Position numbers and translations under genes: made by a program. Below are positions 7,316 to 16,709 of a stretch of DNA of 38,519 nt, in pieces. The notes under the pieces are model-generated. The model saw only the letters and a program-made list of their open reading frames with translations, searched no databases and was not told where the DNA came from. Positions within the stretch are counted from its first letter, which is position 1, and every line of letters starts with the position of its first letter. This DNA comes from Candidatus Cloacimonadota bacterium (GTDB lineage: Bacteria > Cloacimonadota > Cloacimonadia > Cloacimonadales > JAJBBL01): positions 1 to 38,519 of the forward strand of contig JAHYIR010000020.1 of assembly GCA_019429305.1 (NCBI GenBank). Reading direction: 5' to 3'.

Positions 7316-7972
7316 ATGAAATTCGAAGATCAAAGAAAGAGAATGGTTGAAAATCAGATCGCCGCAAGAGGTATAAAAAACCCGGAACTTTTAGCAGCAT
7401 TTCTCAAAGTTCCTAGACACCTCTTTGTTCCTGAAGAGTATCGTAATTACTCCTATCAGGATCATCCTCTAGGCATAGGTCAGGGACAGACCATATCCCA
7501 ACCTTATATTGTCGCTATGACTTTGGATTTACTCTGTTTAAGTAAAGAGGACATAGTTTTGGAGATTGGAACCGGTTCGGGTTATCAAACCGCTCTTATA
7601 GCCGAAATGGTAAAAGAAGTATACACTGTTGAACGCATACCTGAATTATTAATGAATGCTCGTATTATTTTAAAAGGCATGAATTACGATAACATTCATT
7701 TCAGGGTTGGTGATGGAACTAAAGGATGGGAAAAAGCATATCCACCATGTAGTAAATTCAATAAAATTGCCGTCTCAGCAGCAGCCCCCCATGTACCTGA
7801 ATCACTAATCTTGCAATTAGCTGAAGGTGGCAAATTAGTAATTCCCGCAGGAAACCGTATGTTTCAGGAGTTGCTGCTTGTGGAGAAGCAAGGTGATCAG
7901 ATAATTAAAAAGAGCTATGGAGGATGTACTTTCGTGCCTCTCATAGGAGAAGAGGGTTGGAAGAATGATTAA
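7316..7972 (+). CDS. pcm: protein-L-isoaspartate O-methyltransferase
   Basis: A 218-residue SAM-dependent methyltransferase that methylates abnormal L-isoaspartyl residues so that they can revert to aspartate, repairing aged proteins in the cytoplasm. Family motifs are all present: VPRHLFVPEEY at residues 32-42, GQGQTISQPYIVAMTLDLL at 55-73, and the SAM-binding motif VLEIGTGSGYQTA at 81-93. Length matches the family. It follows surE by 47 bases and its last 8 bases overlap the start of the next gene, which suggests translational coupling. The surE-pcm order supports both identities. Confidence 0.95.
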   Translation: MKFEDQRKRMVENQIAARGIKNPELLAAFLKVPRHLFVPEEYRNYSYQDHPLGIGQGQTISQPYIVAMTLDLLCLSKEDIVLEIGTGSGYQTALIAEMVKEVYTVERIPELLMNARIILKGMNYDNIHFRVGDGTKGWEKAYPPCSKFNKIAVSAAAPHVPESLILQLAEGGKLVIPAGNRMFQELLLVEKQGDQIIKKSYGGCTFVPLIGEEGWKND

Positions 7973-8681
7973 TAAGCAACTTCTCTGCTTTCTTGTTTTC
8001 ATCATTTCACTAACTCTGCTTAATGGGGAATACGGTTCGGATTATATCATACCTGAGCCAGAAGAAGTTCAAGATGTCGAATTCGCTAAATCTTTCGTTC
8101 AAAAAGAAATAGTAGATAAAATTAGAGATATATTCTCACCGGAGTTAACAGTCTTTCTTATTTCAATGTTACCTGTGTTTGAACTACGGGGTAGCATACC
8201 TATTGGCATAAATTATTTCGATCTCAATCCACTATTAGTCTTTACGATTAGTATTGTGGGTAATATGGTGCCTATCTTTTTCGTGCTGTTGTTCTTAGAT
8301 GGTATTACTAAACTCTTCTACAAAGTTCCTATATTGAGAAAGTTTTTGGAATTCATTTTTCGACGCACACATCATAGGAGCAGCATGGTTGAGAAGTATC
8401 AGGAGTTAGGATTAGTGATTTTTGTTGCGATACCTTTACCAATTACCGGTGCTTGGACCGGTTCGTTCGCTGCCTATCTCTTTGGTTTGAAATTTTGGAA
8501 ATCAATCTTCTTCATCTTTTGTGGAGTATTGATAGCCGGTATAGTTGTAACAATTCTCAGTCTTCTCGGATGGATTGGAGCAATAATTGCCTTGACGGTT
8601 TTGTTAGCACTTTTTTTAAGAAAAGCTATGACGTTAATGAACATCAACAACATAAAAAAAAGAAATGAAGGTGCAGTATAA
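7965..8681 (+). CDS. small multidrug export-family (COG2426) membrane protein
   Basis: A 238-residue integral membrane protein. After an N-terminal signal-like segment (residues 4-20) and an acidic linker, the conserved core begins near residue 55: FLISMLPVFELRGSIPIGIN, followed by a long hydrophobic stretch, then IPLPITGAWTGSFAAYLFGL and a C-terminal pair of helices. These match the family named Sm_multidrug_ex. The name is historical; transport has not been broadly demonstrated for the family, so the substrate is unknown. The first 50 residues (with PEPEEVQDVEFAKSFVQKE) extend beyond the core and may be cleaved or lie outside the membrane. The start overlaps pcm by 8 bases and the stop shares one base with the next ATG (TAATG), indicating strict co-translation with its neighbours. 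Confidence 0.82.
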   Translation: MINKQLLCFLVFIISLTLLNGEYGSDYIIPEPEEVQDVEFAKSFVQKEIVDKIRDIFSPELTVFLISMLPVFELRGSIPIGINYFDLNPLLVFTISIVGNMVPIFFVLLFLDGITKLFYKVPILRKFLEFIFRRTHHRSSMVEKYQELGLVIFVAIPLPITGAWTGSFAAYLFGLKFWKSIFFIFCGVLIAGIVVTILSLLGWIGAIIALTVLLALFLRKAMTLMNINNIKKRNEGAV

Positions 8682-9859
8682 TGGGTTTATTTGATAAGTG
8701 TTATAATTTTAAAGATGCAGATTGTATTCGATCTTTAGGATATTATCCCTATTTCAGAATTATCTCAACAGAACAAGATACAGAAGTAATGGTCAATGGT
8801 CAGAAGATGCTCATGATGGGTTCTAATAGCTATCTTGGTTTGACTAATCATCCACGCGTTAAACAGGCAGCTATTGAAGCAACAAAGAAATATGGCTCAG
8901 GATGTGCCGGCTCAAGATTTCTCAATGGTACTCTCGATATCCATATTACTTTGGAAGAAGAACTTGCCAAGCTTGTCGGTAAAGAATCCTCTTTGGTATT
9001 TGCTACAGGGTATCAAGCAAATTTGGGAGCGATAAGTGCCATCGTTGGTAAGAATGATTATATAATAACCGATAAATATGATCATGCCTCAATAATAGAC
9101 GGTTGTCGCCTATCTTTTGGTGAAATGTTACGCTACAGTCACAATGACATGAACAGTTTAGAAAAAGTTCTGCAAAAAATTAATGGTGCTAACGCACTTA
9201 TTGTTGTCGATGGAATTTTTAGTATGGAAGGTGATATTGCTGATCTACCCAAAATTGTTGAATTATGCCAGAAATACAAGGTCAATCTTATGGTTGATGA
9301 AGCACATTCCATTGGAGTCTTACATTCAACCGGTGCCGGAGCAGCTATGCATTTCGGTTGTACCGATAAATCTGATATCATCATGGGAACCTTTAGCAAA
9401 TCCTTAGCATCAGTTGGTGGTTTTATAGCTGCTGATCAGAAGATAATAGATTATCTGAAGCACCATGCTAGATCTTTGATTTTTAGTGCTTCTCTTCCTC
9501 CAGCTTCTGCTGCCAGTGTTTTGGAAGCTCTGAAGATAATGAAAGAAGAACCGGAACGAATCGAAAAGTTATGGGATAATACTAATTTTATGATGGATTC
9601 GTTTCATGAGATGGGTTTCAATACAGGAGATTCATCTACTCCTGTTATCCCTCTTCATGTCGGAGAAATGATGGTTGCTTTTAAGATGTGGCGCCGGCTT
9701 GCTGAAGAGGGGGTCTTTGTCAATCCTATTGTACCACCTGCTGTACCGCCTAATAGTTGTTTGATCCGCTGCAGTTTTATGGCTACACACACCAAGCCAC
9801 AGCTTGAACAAGCTCTCGACAAATTTAAAAAAATAGGAAAAGAATTAGGCATTATTTAA
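8681..9859 (+). CDS. serine palmitoyltransferase-like alpha-oxoamine synthase
   Basis: A 392-residue PLP enzyme of the alpha-oxoamine synthase family, which condenses an amino acid with an acyl-CoA. Visible residues are the PLP-stacking His at 135 (DHAS), the D206-E-A-H209 motif, and the Schiff-base K240 in GTFSKSLASVGGFIAA. Within the family, segments such as YYPYFRIISTEQDTEVMVNG, YGSGCAGSRFLNGTLDIH and FVNPIVPPAVPP are much closer, from memory, to Bacteroidetes serine palmitoyltransferase than to E. coli Kbl (glycine C-acetyltransferase) or BioF. Serine palmitoyltransferase makes 3-ketodihydrosphingosine, the first step of sphingolipid synthesis. The ATG shares its A with the preceding TAA. 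No biotin, threonine-degradation or other sphingolipid genes are adjacent, so context does not decide the substrate. Family is certain; the SPT assignment is likely. Confidence 0.8.
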   Translation: MGLFDKCYNFKDADCIRSLGYYPYFRIISTEQDTEVMVNGQKMLMMGSNSYLGLTNHPRVKQAAIEATKKYGSGCAGSRFLNGTLDIHITLEEELAKLVGKESSLVFATGYQANLGAISAIVGKNDYIITDKYDHASIIDGCRLSFGEMLRYSHNDMNSLEKVLQKINGANALIVVDGIFSMEGDIADLPKIVELCQKYKVNLMVDEAHSIGVLHSTGAGAAMHFGCTDKSDIIMGTFSKSLASVGGFIAADQKIIDYLKHHARSLIFSASLPPASAASVLEALKIMKEEPERIEKLWDNTNFMMDSFHEMGFNTGDSSTPVIPLHVGEMMVAFKMWRRLAEEGVFVNPIVPPAVPPNSCLIRCSFMATHTKPQLEQALDKFKKIGKELGII

Positions 9860-10045
9860 CTCTTGCATTAAAGAGCATCTATCCAATCTTAATGTGATGA
9901 AAGATTTTCTTAGTCTGGCTTCAGTTCTAATAGACGAATAATTACCCGACAGACCATTCTACTCTCTATGAAATCATTGCATTTAAGGAACAATAATTGC
10001 TTTAATATATATAAGAAACATAGTATCATTTGGAGGAATTTTTAC

Positions 10046-11044
10046 GTGAAATTCATAGTATTAACCATACTTATAGTTTGTCTTATTATCTTGGGATGTG
10101 CCAAGGCAAGTAATCCGGTATCGATAGATATTGTTCAGGAAGAGATACTTTACCCCACTGTTGGTATTCCACAAGATATGATAGTAACTGAAACAGCAAT
10201 TTTTGTTGCCGAAGATCAAGCGGGATTCTCAATCTACGATAGAACTACAGAAAATTCTATTGTTAGAATTACATCACCGGATCCCTATTCATACTTTAGC
10301 AATATCAGACAATTGGCTTATGCTCCATATCATGACTACCTCTTTGTCATGGATAGATACGGTCCGGCTACTCTGCATCTGTACGATGTTAGTGATGTCT
10401 CCAATCCTGAATACTTAACCTATTATATAGGTCTGGACGTAGCTAATATTTATTATATGCAGGCGTATAGTGATGTCGATGGTGAAACCTTGATAGCAAT
10501 TTCCAATACCAACAGCAAATTTCGTTACGGTACAATAGAAACGGCTAATTGGGAGATCGCCGAATATGCTATGCCTAACGCAGTTCGTAAATTTCATATT
10601 GTAGATCAATATGTATACTTAGCAGCTGCTCAGAGAGGTTTATATATTTTCGATTTAGAAAGCCGAACTCTCATATCCGAGTTAAATATGACTGGAGAAG
10701 CCTTAGATGTTAGGGTAAATGGTGATTATGCTTATGTAGTAGCGAAACAAGAAGGTCTCTTGATAGCTGATATTTCAGATAAAACCAATCCCGTTTGGAT
10801 TGGTCAAATCAGTACAGTAGGTTGGGCTCAAGCCATTGATCTGGAGAATAACTATCTTGTTGTTGGTTCCGGTGGTGGTGGTGTCTATCTCTATGATATT
10901 AGTCATAATCCGGAACAACCGAAATTATTAGATCGCATTCCTAGTACTGTAGTTGACTATGTCCTACTCGTTGCATTAAAGAATTCAAAAATTTTCGTGG
11001 CAGGAAGATATAAAGGGATCAGTGTGTTTAGTATTAATCGCTAA
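10046..11044 (+). CDS. LVIVD-repeat beta-propeller lipoprotein
   Basis: The frame is open from an ATG at 9968, but GGAGG at 10032-10036 sits 9 bases before a GTG at 10046. Starting there gives a proper lipoprotein signal (VKFIVLTILIVCLIILGC), with the candidate lipid-modified Cys at residue 18. The mature ~315 residues contain repeats of the type 'Y-x-Y-V/L-A-x-x-x-G-L-x-I/V-x-D-I-S-x-x-x-N-P', for example YVYLAAAQRGLYIFDLE, YAYVVAKQEGLLIADISDKT and YLVVGSGGGGVYLYDISH. These are LVIVD-type blades of a beta-propeller. Such proteins are anchored in the envelope of FCB bacteria and probably bind other molecules; no enzymatic motif is seen. It stands alone, 108 bases or more from the preceding gene and about 200 from the C25 gene. 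Specific function unknown. Confidence 0.78.
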   Translation: MKFIVLTILIVCLIILGCAKASNPVSIDIVQEEILYPTVGIPQDMIVTETAIFVAEDQAGFSIYDRTTENSIVRITSPDPYSYFSNIRQLAYAPYHDYLFVMDRYGPATLHLYDVSDVSNPEYLTYYIGLDVANIYYMQAYSDVDGETLIAISNTNSKFRYGTIETANWEIAEYAMPNAVRKFHIVDQYVYLAAAQRGLYIFDLESRTLISELNMTGEALDVRVNGDYAYVVAKQEGLLIADISDKTNPVWIGQISTVGWAQAIDLENNYLVVGSGGGGVYLYDISHNPEQPKLLDRIPSTVVDYVLLVALKNSKIFVAGRYKGISVFSINR

Positions 11045-11045
11045 C

Positions 11046-11070
11046 TCGGTGTTAAGATAATTTACACCGA
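11046..11070 (+). terminator. weak hairpin after the beta-propeller lipoprotein gene
   Basis: TCGGTGT (11046-11052) pairs with ACACCGA (11064-11070), starting right after the stop codon. No run of T follows, so it may be a weak or rho-assisted terminator or only an mRNA-end hairpin. Confidence 0.35.
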
Positions 11071-11252
11071 TTAACCATTGGAGTTTACATATCAATCTAG
11101 AACAGAAAAAGATGAATTATAAAATTGACCAGAGATGAAAATGTTTAACTTGAAAACTAATTATCAAAGAATTACCACATTACAATACCACAGCAATAAA
11201 AACGATATTATCCGTTATATTAACAGACAATAGACAAAATTTGGAGCACAAT

Positions 11253-14200
11253 ATGAATAAAAACTATGTTCAGATCATTACACTAATAGTCATCACAGCT
11301 TTTTCAACACTACTAATCGGCAAAGAAACTTTCACGCTAAAACAGACAACTCAAGATTTTACTGAGATCGAGTTTCGACTTGAAGATTATGAATTTATTA
11401 CGAATGAAGTTGATGGAGTAGATTATAAAAGATTCTATCATCCTGATGCTGGAATCTTAATGGAAGAAGGACTTCCGGAACTACCTGTTTTTTCTGCTAC
11501 AATAGCTATACCTAACACCGGAACAGTATATATTGAAGAGATCGAGACATTAGATAGTATAACTTACAATGATATCAAAATATACCCTTCTCAAGGACCC
11601 GATATGTTCATCTCTCCTGAGAGGGGCTTCCTGAAGGATCATGATTTTTATGAAAGTAATGCCCAATATCCTCTAAAAACTTCTGAGATCAGTTCTCCTG
11701 TTATAATAAGAGATTTTCGCTTTGTAACTGTCTCGGTAACCCCGTTTAGATACAATCCGGCACAAGAAAAGTTGTTAGTAGATAGAGAAATCAGAATTCG
11801 TATAAACTATGATGATACTGTTGTTGGAGAGAATGAAATTACTGGTCCCTCCAGAAAGCTATCTCGAAGCTTTGAAAATATTTACCGTGGAATGTTTCTC
11901 AATTACGATGACCTCAGAGACCCTTCTTGGGAATATCAAGCACGTAGCATTTTAGTTGTATATCATAATAGTACAGCTTTAGAACCACTGGTTAATCAGT
12001 ACGTAAACTGGAAACGTGATAAAGGATTTGAGATTACTGCTGTTAGTACTTTTGGTATGGGAACTGCTGATGCTATAAAAGCTTATATACAAAATGCTTA
12101 TAACACTTGGGAAAATCCGCCAGAATATGTGCTCTTGATCGGGGGCGGTACCGGTTCTCATCAAATTCCTACTTTTACTGCTTATAGTGCTCAAGGAGAT
12201 CATCCCTATGGCTTATTAGAAGGCAATGATGACATACCCGATGTTTTTGTGGGTAGATTACCGATCGCCAATGCTACTCAGTTAGCTGTTATCTGGGATA
12301 AGATCAGATTCTATGAGAGAGAACCCTTTCTTGGTAATACTGACTGGTATCGACATACTTTGTTAGTAGGTGATACAACAACTTCATCGGGTATTTCTCC
12401 TAAATTCGTGATGAAGTATATCAAAGAACTAATGGAATTTGAAAGTGATCAGTATCAATTTACGGAGCACTACTCAGGAAATGCTTCAAATGTTATAAAT
12501 AATGCCTTTAATCAAGGAATAAACTTTTTCCCGTTCCGCGGGTATATAGGTATGGCAGGTTGGTCACCTAACGCTGATTTACTTAGTAATGGGTCAAGGA
12601 TGCCTAACTGCTTTTTTATAACCTGTGCTACATTGAATTTTGATAATCAAAGTAAAACAGAAACCATAGTAAATATGGGAACACCCGGCGAACCGAAAGG
12701 AGCAGTTGCTGCTGTCGGTATGACGACTGCTTCAACCAGAACTACACCCAATAATGCCTTAGTTGGCGCTTTCTTTTATGGTATTTTTAACGAAGGTATC
12801 AGAACCATGGGAGAAACCTTAGCTCGGGGTAAGATATTTTTGCACCAGACTTATGGTATTGTCCATCCATCACTACCCCCACAACACACCCAAAAAGCAA
12901 GTTTGATGGGCGACCCTTCTATGGATATCTGGATTGATATTCCTAAAACTATGAATGTCTCATACGAAGATACACTACCTCTGGGAAGAAACTACCTTGA
13001 CGTATTGGTCACTGACGGTGAAGGATTACCAATCGAAGATGGATGGGTTACTATCCGACAAGATGATGATGTTATTTTTGCAACAGGATATACAAACACA
13101 AACGGTGAAATTACTCACTTCTTCGATCCAGATAATAGCGGAGAAGTTAAAGTAACTGTTACCAAGCCCGATTATCTCCCTCATTTAGGGACTTTTACTC
13201 TGACCGGGGAATGGTCTGTTGCTTTGAATAATGTTGTTGTCAATGATCCCTTTGATGCAGGATCTAATGTTTCGATGATCTTAACTGTAAAGAACTTTAG
13301 GGACGAGATAGTTAACAATGTTGAAGGAATACTAACCAGCAATAATCCTTATGTAGAAATTATTGAAGGCATTTCTTCATTCGGTAACATAGCTCCCGGG
13401 TCTATAGCAGAAAGTGATGATACTTTTATTGTTCATGTCTCTTATGCTGCACCCAATAATATGCCGGTGATTTTTGACTTAACGCTTACAGATGCTTTAG
13501 AAAATAGCTGGACCAGTAAATTCTCTTTAAGGGTTAATGGTAGCCAATTGATACCCACTGCTATTCTCTTTGGCGATAATAATCATGATTATATCCCTCC
13601 GGGTGATGCTGGTATGTTGAGATTAACATTGCATAATACCGGTGAAGTAGATCTATCAGAAGTATATGGAGTAATTAGGACAAATAATCCATTGTTAGAT
13701 ATTTCAGATTCTTTGGCATATTTTGGCAATATAGCAACCGGACAATCTGTCACTTCTGCTCCAACAAACTCATTTATGATCTCTGCTTTGGAAGACCTTA
13801 TAGTAGGTATGACCATAGAAGTTGAGTTATACTTGTACAATCATCTTGGATTTGAAGCTATTCAATCTAAAAAACTTCCAGTAGGTTTAGTTACGGTTAC
13901 TGATCCATACGGACCATGTGATTACGGTTATTATATTTATGGAATGGAAGATGTGGATTATGAGTATGCTCCCGTATATGAATGGATAGAAATAGCTCCA
14001 CAGTTAGGTGGTCCAGGCAGCAATACAGGATTAACTTCCGACTGGAATAACAATCAAAATGTAGTAACAAGAAACTTACCCTTTACCTTCCGTTTTTACG
14101 GTGTGGATTATGATGAAATCAGTATCTGTGCTAACGGTTGGATAAGTTTTGGAGTAACCGAACAAGCAACTTTTCGTAATTATATTCTCCCCGGACCTTT

Positions 14201-16664
14201 AGGACCGAGTCCTATAGTCGCAGCTTTCTGGGATAACCTAAGCTTATCGAGTGGTGGTGTCTATTTTTATGAGACTGACGATAAGTACATTGTTCAGTGG
14301 CAGAACGCTACAGTTCCTTCCGGCACTTCACCCAATACATTCCAGATTATCCTCTACAATCCAGAGTTAGATGAAACTATAGATGATGGTTTTATTAAAA
14401 TTCAATACAAAGTCTTTAACAATGTTAACAGTGGAACTACTGGAGGTGATTGGTCAAACTATTGTACAGTTGGAATCGGTGACCATACGAGTAATGTTGG
14501 TTTGACTTATACTTTTTCCAACCAATATCCCACTGCAGCAGCACCTCTCAGTCATGAAAGTGCTATTATGATTGTTGGACCGAGAAACTACAGTGAACCT
14601 TTCCTCATCAGAGACAATATTGTTGTATTTGATGAAAACAACAATGGTGTTATAGAGGTTGGAGAAAACATCAAAATTGGTATCTATCTCAAGAATATTG
14701 GCTATGCACCTGCCACAAATTTAACTGGCATTCTCTCAACTACAAGTCCCTTTATGTCAATTGTTAACGATACTTCCGATTATGATGATATTGAATCGGG
14801 AATGGAGTTAGTTAATCAAGAATTCTTTGAATATAATGTATCACCTAATACTCCGGATGGACAAACAATTCAATTTGTTCTTAATGTTGTTGGTGATAAC
14901 ACTGATACATCCTTTCCTTTTTTCCTAACTGTTCGGAGACCAAGTGCGTATCTCAGTACTTATCTGGTTGAAGAGATTACTGGAAACGGAGATGGAATTA
15001 TTGATCCGGGAGAAACAGCCAACCTGATTCTGCAGTTTACCAATCCATCATTATCTACTGTTAACAATGCCAACATTAGCGTATCAACTACTAATGAATA
15101 TCTGACTATTAATAATCCCAATATAACTATTGGTGATATTCCTTCTAATCATAATCTTCAGACAGCAGTTAATATTGATGTTGATGTGAACTGTCCACCA
15201 GATGAGAAAGTATCGATAAATATTCATTTTAATGCTAATAATGTTTCTAACTTTACTAAAGAGTTGTTTTTGGGGATTTCATTGGAAGACATCTTTAATG
15301 ATTTTGAAGCCAATGATGGTGGTTTTATTAGTAACAACACTGAAGGTTGGCAGTGGGGTGAACCTACTATTGATGCCTTTTCAGGATCTAAAGTCTGGGG
15401 TACTGTGTTAGATGGTAATTATGCTGATGCTGCTTCTTGGACACTCGATACACCTACTTTTTTAATAACTCCAACGACTTCATTATCATTCTACCACTAT
15501 TTTAATATTGAAAACTATTGGGATGGTGGAAATGTTAAGATTTCTACTGATGATGGAGATAACTGGCAAATCATCTACCCTGAAGAGGGTTATTCAACAA
15601 ATAGTATTAATTCAGGAAATTCCGGAATTCCCAATCAGCCTGCGTATTCAGGTAATAGTGATGGTTGGCAGGAAGCCGGATTTGATCTATCCCAGTATTT
15701 TGGACAGTTAGCTAATTTCCGTTTTCATTTCGGTTCCGGACCATGGGTAAATTATCTTGGTTGGTATATAGATGATTTCTTTTTAAGTGGCATGAATCAA
15801 CTAACTTCAGTAATCTCTGGTCATGTTAACCTTCTGCGAAGTCCTCTTGCTGTTGATAATGTTATCATCACGGCTGGTGATTATTCAGTTAAACCCGATT
15901 TGAATGGTAATTATAAACTTGTCGTTCCAGCTGGAAATTATCTTGTAACTGCACATTTACCATTTCATTATGAAGACACTGAATATGATGTCTCTTTAGG
16001 AGAACTCGAATTTCTGACCGACTATGATTTTACATTGCTTTACCTTACACCACCGGAAAATCTGAGATATACACTAAATGAAGATAATCTGACTGTAGAT
16101 TTATTATGGGATTATGAACCTTTGCCGGATACATCAACACGTAGTGGTAGAGACATTCCCCGAGATGATGACTACTATTTTACTATCTACAGACAGGAGA
16201 ACAGTGGTTACTTTACTGAATTGACAACAACACTCGAACTAAGCTATACTGATCTGATACCAAATGCTGATAATGTTTACCGCTATTACATAGTTACCGA
16301 ATATCCGTATGGGAGTAGTGATAGATCCAATATTGTAGCAACAGATAGTCCTTACTATGATGTTGATGAGGATGTTCCCGTTGTCTATGAATTCAGACTA
16401 AGACAAAATTACCCTAATCCCTTTAACCCTGTTACAAACATAGCGTTTACTCTTCCTCAGCAGGAGAGGGTTGAATTGAAAATATTCAATATCAAAGGTG
16501 AATTAGTTAAAACACTCATTAATGATACAATGGATACCGGTGATCATACTGTTCAATGGTACGGAAATAATAATCAAAACAGAAAAGTCAGTTCCGGCAT
16601 TTATTTCTATAGTATTCAGGCAGGTCAATATAGAGATATAAAGAAGGCAGTACTTCTAAAATAG
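11253..16664 (+). CDS. giant secreted C25 (gingipain-like) peptidase-family protein with sorting tail, copy 1
   Basis: The 1,803-residue protein starts at the ATG at 11253; an in-frame TTG at 11241 overlaps its GGAG ribosome site. Approximate order: signal peptide 1-22; C25 propeptide-like region 25-225 (RSFENIYRGMFLNY at its end); C25 catalytic-like domain 230-565 ending in LMGDPSMDIW; Ig/CARDB-type domains 570-880; a nidogen-like domain 885-1110 (NLPFTFRFYGVDYDEI); further beta domains 1115-1340; a jelly-roll/MAM-like domain 1345-1515; carboxypeptidase-regulatory-like domain 1518-1585; Fn3 1600-1700; C-terminal FlgD/Por-type tail from about 1715 (QNYPNPFNPVTNIAF ... SSGIYFYSIQAG). In gingipains the catalytic pair is His in a 'GHG' and a downstream Cys. 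Here the His position is Tyr431 (FRGYIG) while Cys458 (FFITCATLNF) remains. Proteolysis is therefore doubtful. The tail suggests T9SS-like secretion and surface display. It is the upstream member of a tandem paralog pair. Confidence 0.9.
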   Translation: MNKNYVQIITLIVITAFSTLLIGKETFTLKQTTQDFTEIEFRLEDYEFITNEVDGVDYKRFYHPDAGILMEEGLPELPVFSATIAIPNTGTVYIEEIETLDSITYNDIKIYPSQGPDMFISPERGFLKDHDFYESNAQYPLKTSEISSPVIIRDFRFVTVSVTPFRYNPAQEKLLVDREIRIRINYDDTVVGENEITGPSRKLSRSFENIYRGMFLNYDDLRDPSWEYQARSILVVYHNSTALEPLVNQYVNWKRDKGFEITAVSTFGMGTADAIKAYIQNAYNTWENPPEYVLLIGGGTGSHQIPTFTAYSAQGDHPYGLLEGNDDIPDVFVGRLPIANATQLAVIWDKIRFYEREPFLGNTDWYRHTLLVGDTTTSSGISPKFVMKYIKELMEFESDQYQFTEHYSGNASNVINNAFNQGINFFPFRGYIGMAGWSPNADLLSNGSRMPNCFFITCATLNFDNQSKTETIVNMGTPGEPKGAVAAVGMTTASTRTTPNNALVGAFFYGIFNEGIRTMGETLARGKIFLHQTYGIVHPSLPPQHTQKASLMGDPSMDIWIDIPKTMNVSYEDTLPLGRNYLDVLVTDGEGLPIEDGWVTIRQDDDVIFATGYTNTNGEITHFFDPDNSGEVKVTVTKPDYLPHLGTFTLTGEWSVALNNVVVNDPFDAGSNVSMILTVKNFRDEIVNNVEGILTSNNPYVEIIEGISSFGNIAPGSIAESDDTFIVHVSYAAPNNMPVIFDLTLTDALENSWTSKFSLRVNGSQLIPTAILFGDNNHDYIPPGDAGMLRLTLHNTGEVDLSEVYGVIRTNNPLLDISDSLAYFGNIATGQSVTSAPTNSFMISALEDLIVGMTIEVELYLYNHLGFEAIQSKKLPVGLVTVTDPYGPCDYGYYIYGMEDVDYEYAPVYEWIEIAPQLGGPGSNTGLTSDWNNNQNVVTRNLPFTFRFYGVDYDEISICANGWISFGVTEQATFRNYILPGPLGPSPIVAAFWDNLSLSSGGVYFYETDDKYIVQWQNATVPSGTSPNTFQIILYNPELDETIDDGFIKIQYKVFNNVNSGTTGGDWSNYCTVGIGDHTSNVGLTYTFSNQYPTAAAPLSHESAIMIVGPRNYSEPFLIRDNIVVFDENNNGVIEVGENIKIGIYLKNIGYAPATNLTGILSTTSPFMSIVNDTSDYDDIESGMELVNQEFFEYNVSPNTPDGQTIQFVLNVVGDNTDTSFPFFLTVRRPSAYLSTYLVEEITGNGDGIIDPGETANLILQFTNPSLSTVNNANISVSTTNEYLTINNPNITIGDIPSNHNLQTAVNIDVDVNCPPDEKVSINIHFNANNVSNFTKELFLGISLEDIFNDFEANDGGFISNNTEGWQWGEPTIDAFSGSKVWGTVLDGNYADAASWTLDTPTFLITPTTSLSFYHYFNIENYWDGGNVKISTDDGDNWQIIYPEEGYSTNSINSGNSGIPNQPAYSGNSDGWQEAGFDLSQYFGQLANFRFHFGSGPWVNYLGWYIDDFFLSGMNQLTSVISGHVNLLRSPLAVDNVIITAGDYSVKPDLNGNYKLVVPAGNYLVTAHLPFHYEDTEYDVSLGELEFLTDYDFTLLYLTPPENLRYTLNEDNLTVDLLWDYEPLPDTSTRSGRDIPRDDDYYFTIYRQENSGYFTELTTTLELSYTDLIPNADNVYRYYIVTEYPYGSSDRSNIVATDSPYYDVDEDVPVVYEFRLRQNYPNPFNPVTNIAFTLPQQERVELKIFNIKGELVKTLINDTMDTGDHTVQWYGNNNQNRKVSSGIYFYSIQAGQYRDIKKAVLLK

Positions 16665-16709
16665 AAAGTTCACTAAACAAAGATTTATCAATGTTTTAGG
16701 GAGTTACTA

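Noticed and set aside
8453-8668. Shifted-frame ORF inside the COG2426 membrane protein gene
   Set aside because: Covered by a family-matching frame; the shifted product shows no domain features.
11979-12203. Antisense ORF within the first C25 gene (and similar antisense or shifted frames inside other long genes)
   Set aside because: They lie fully inside well-supported genes, have no ribosome sites or family motifs, and are expected by chance.
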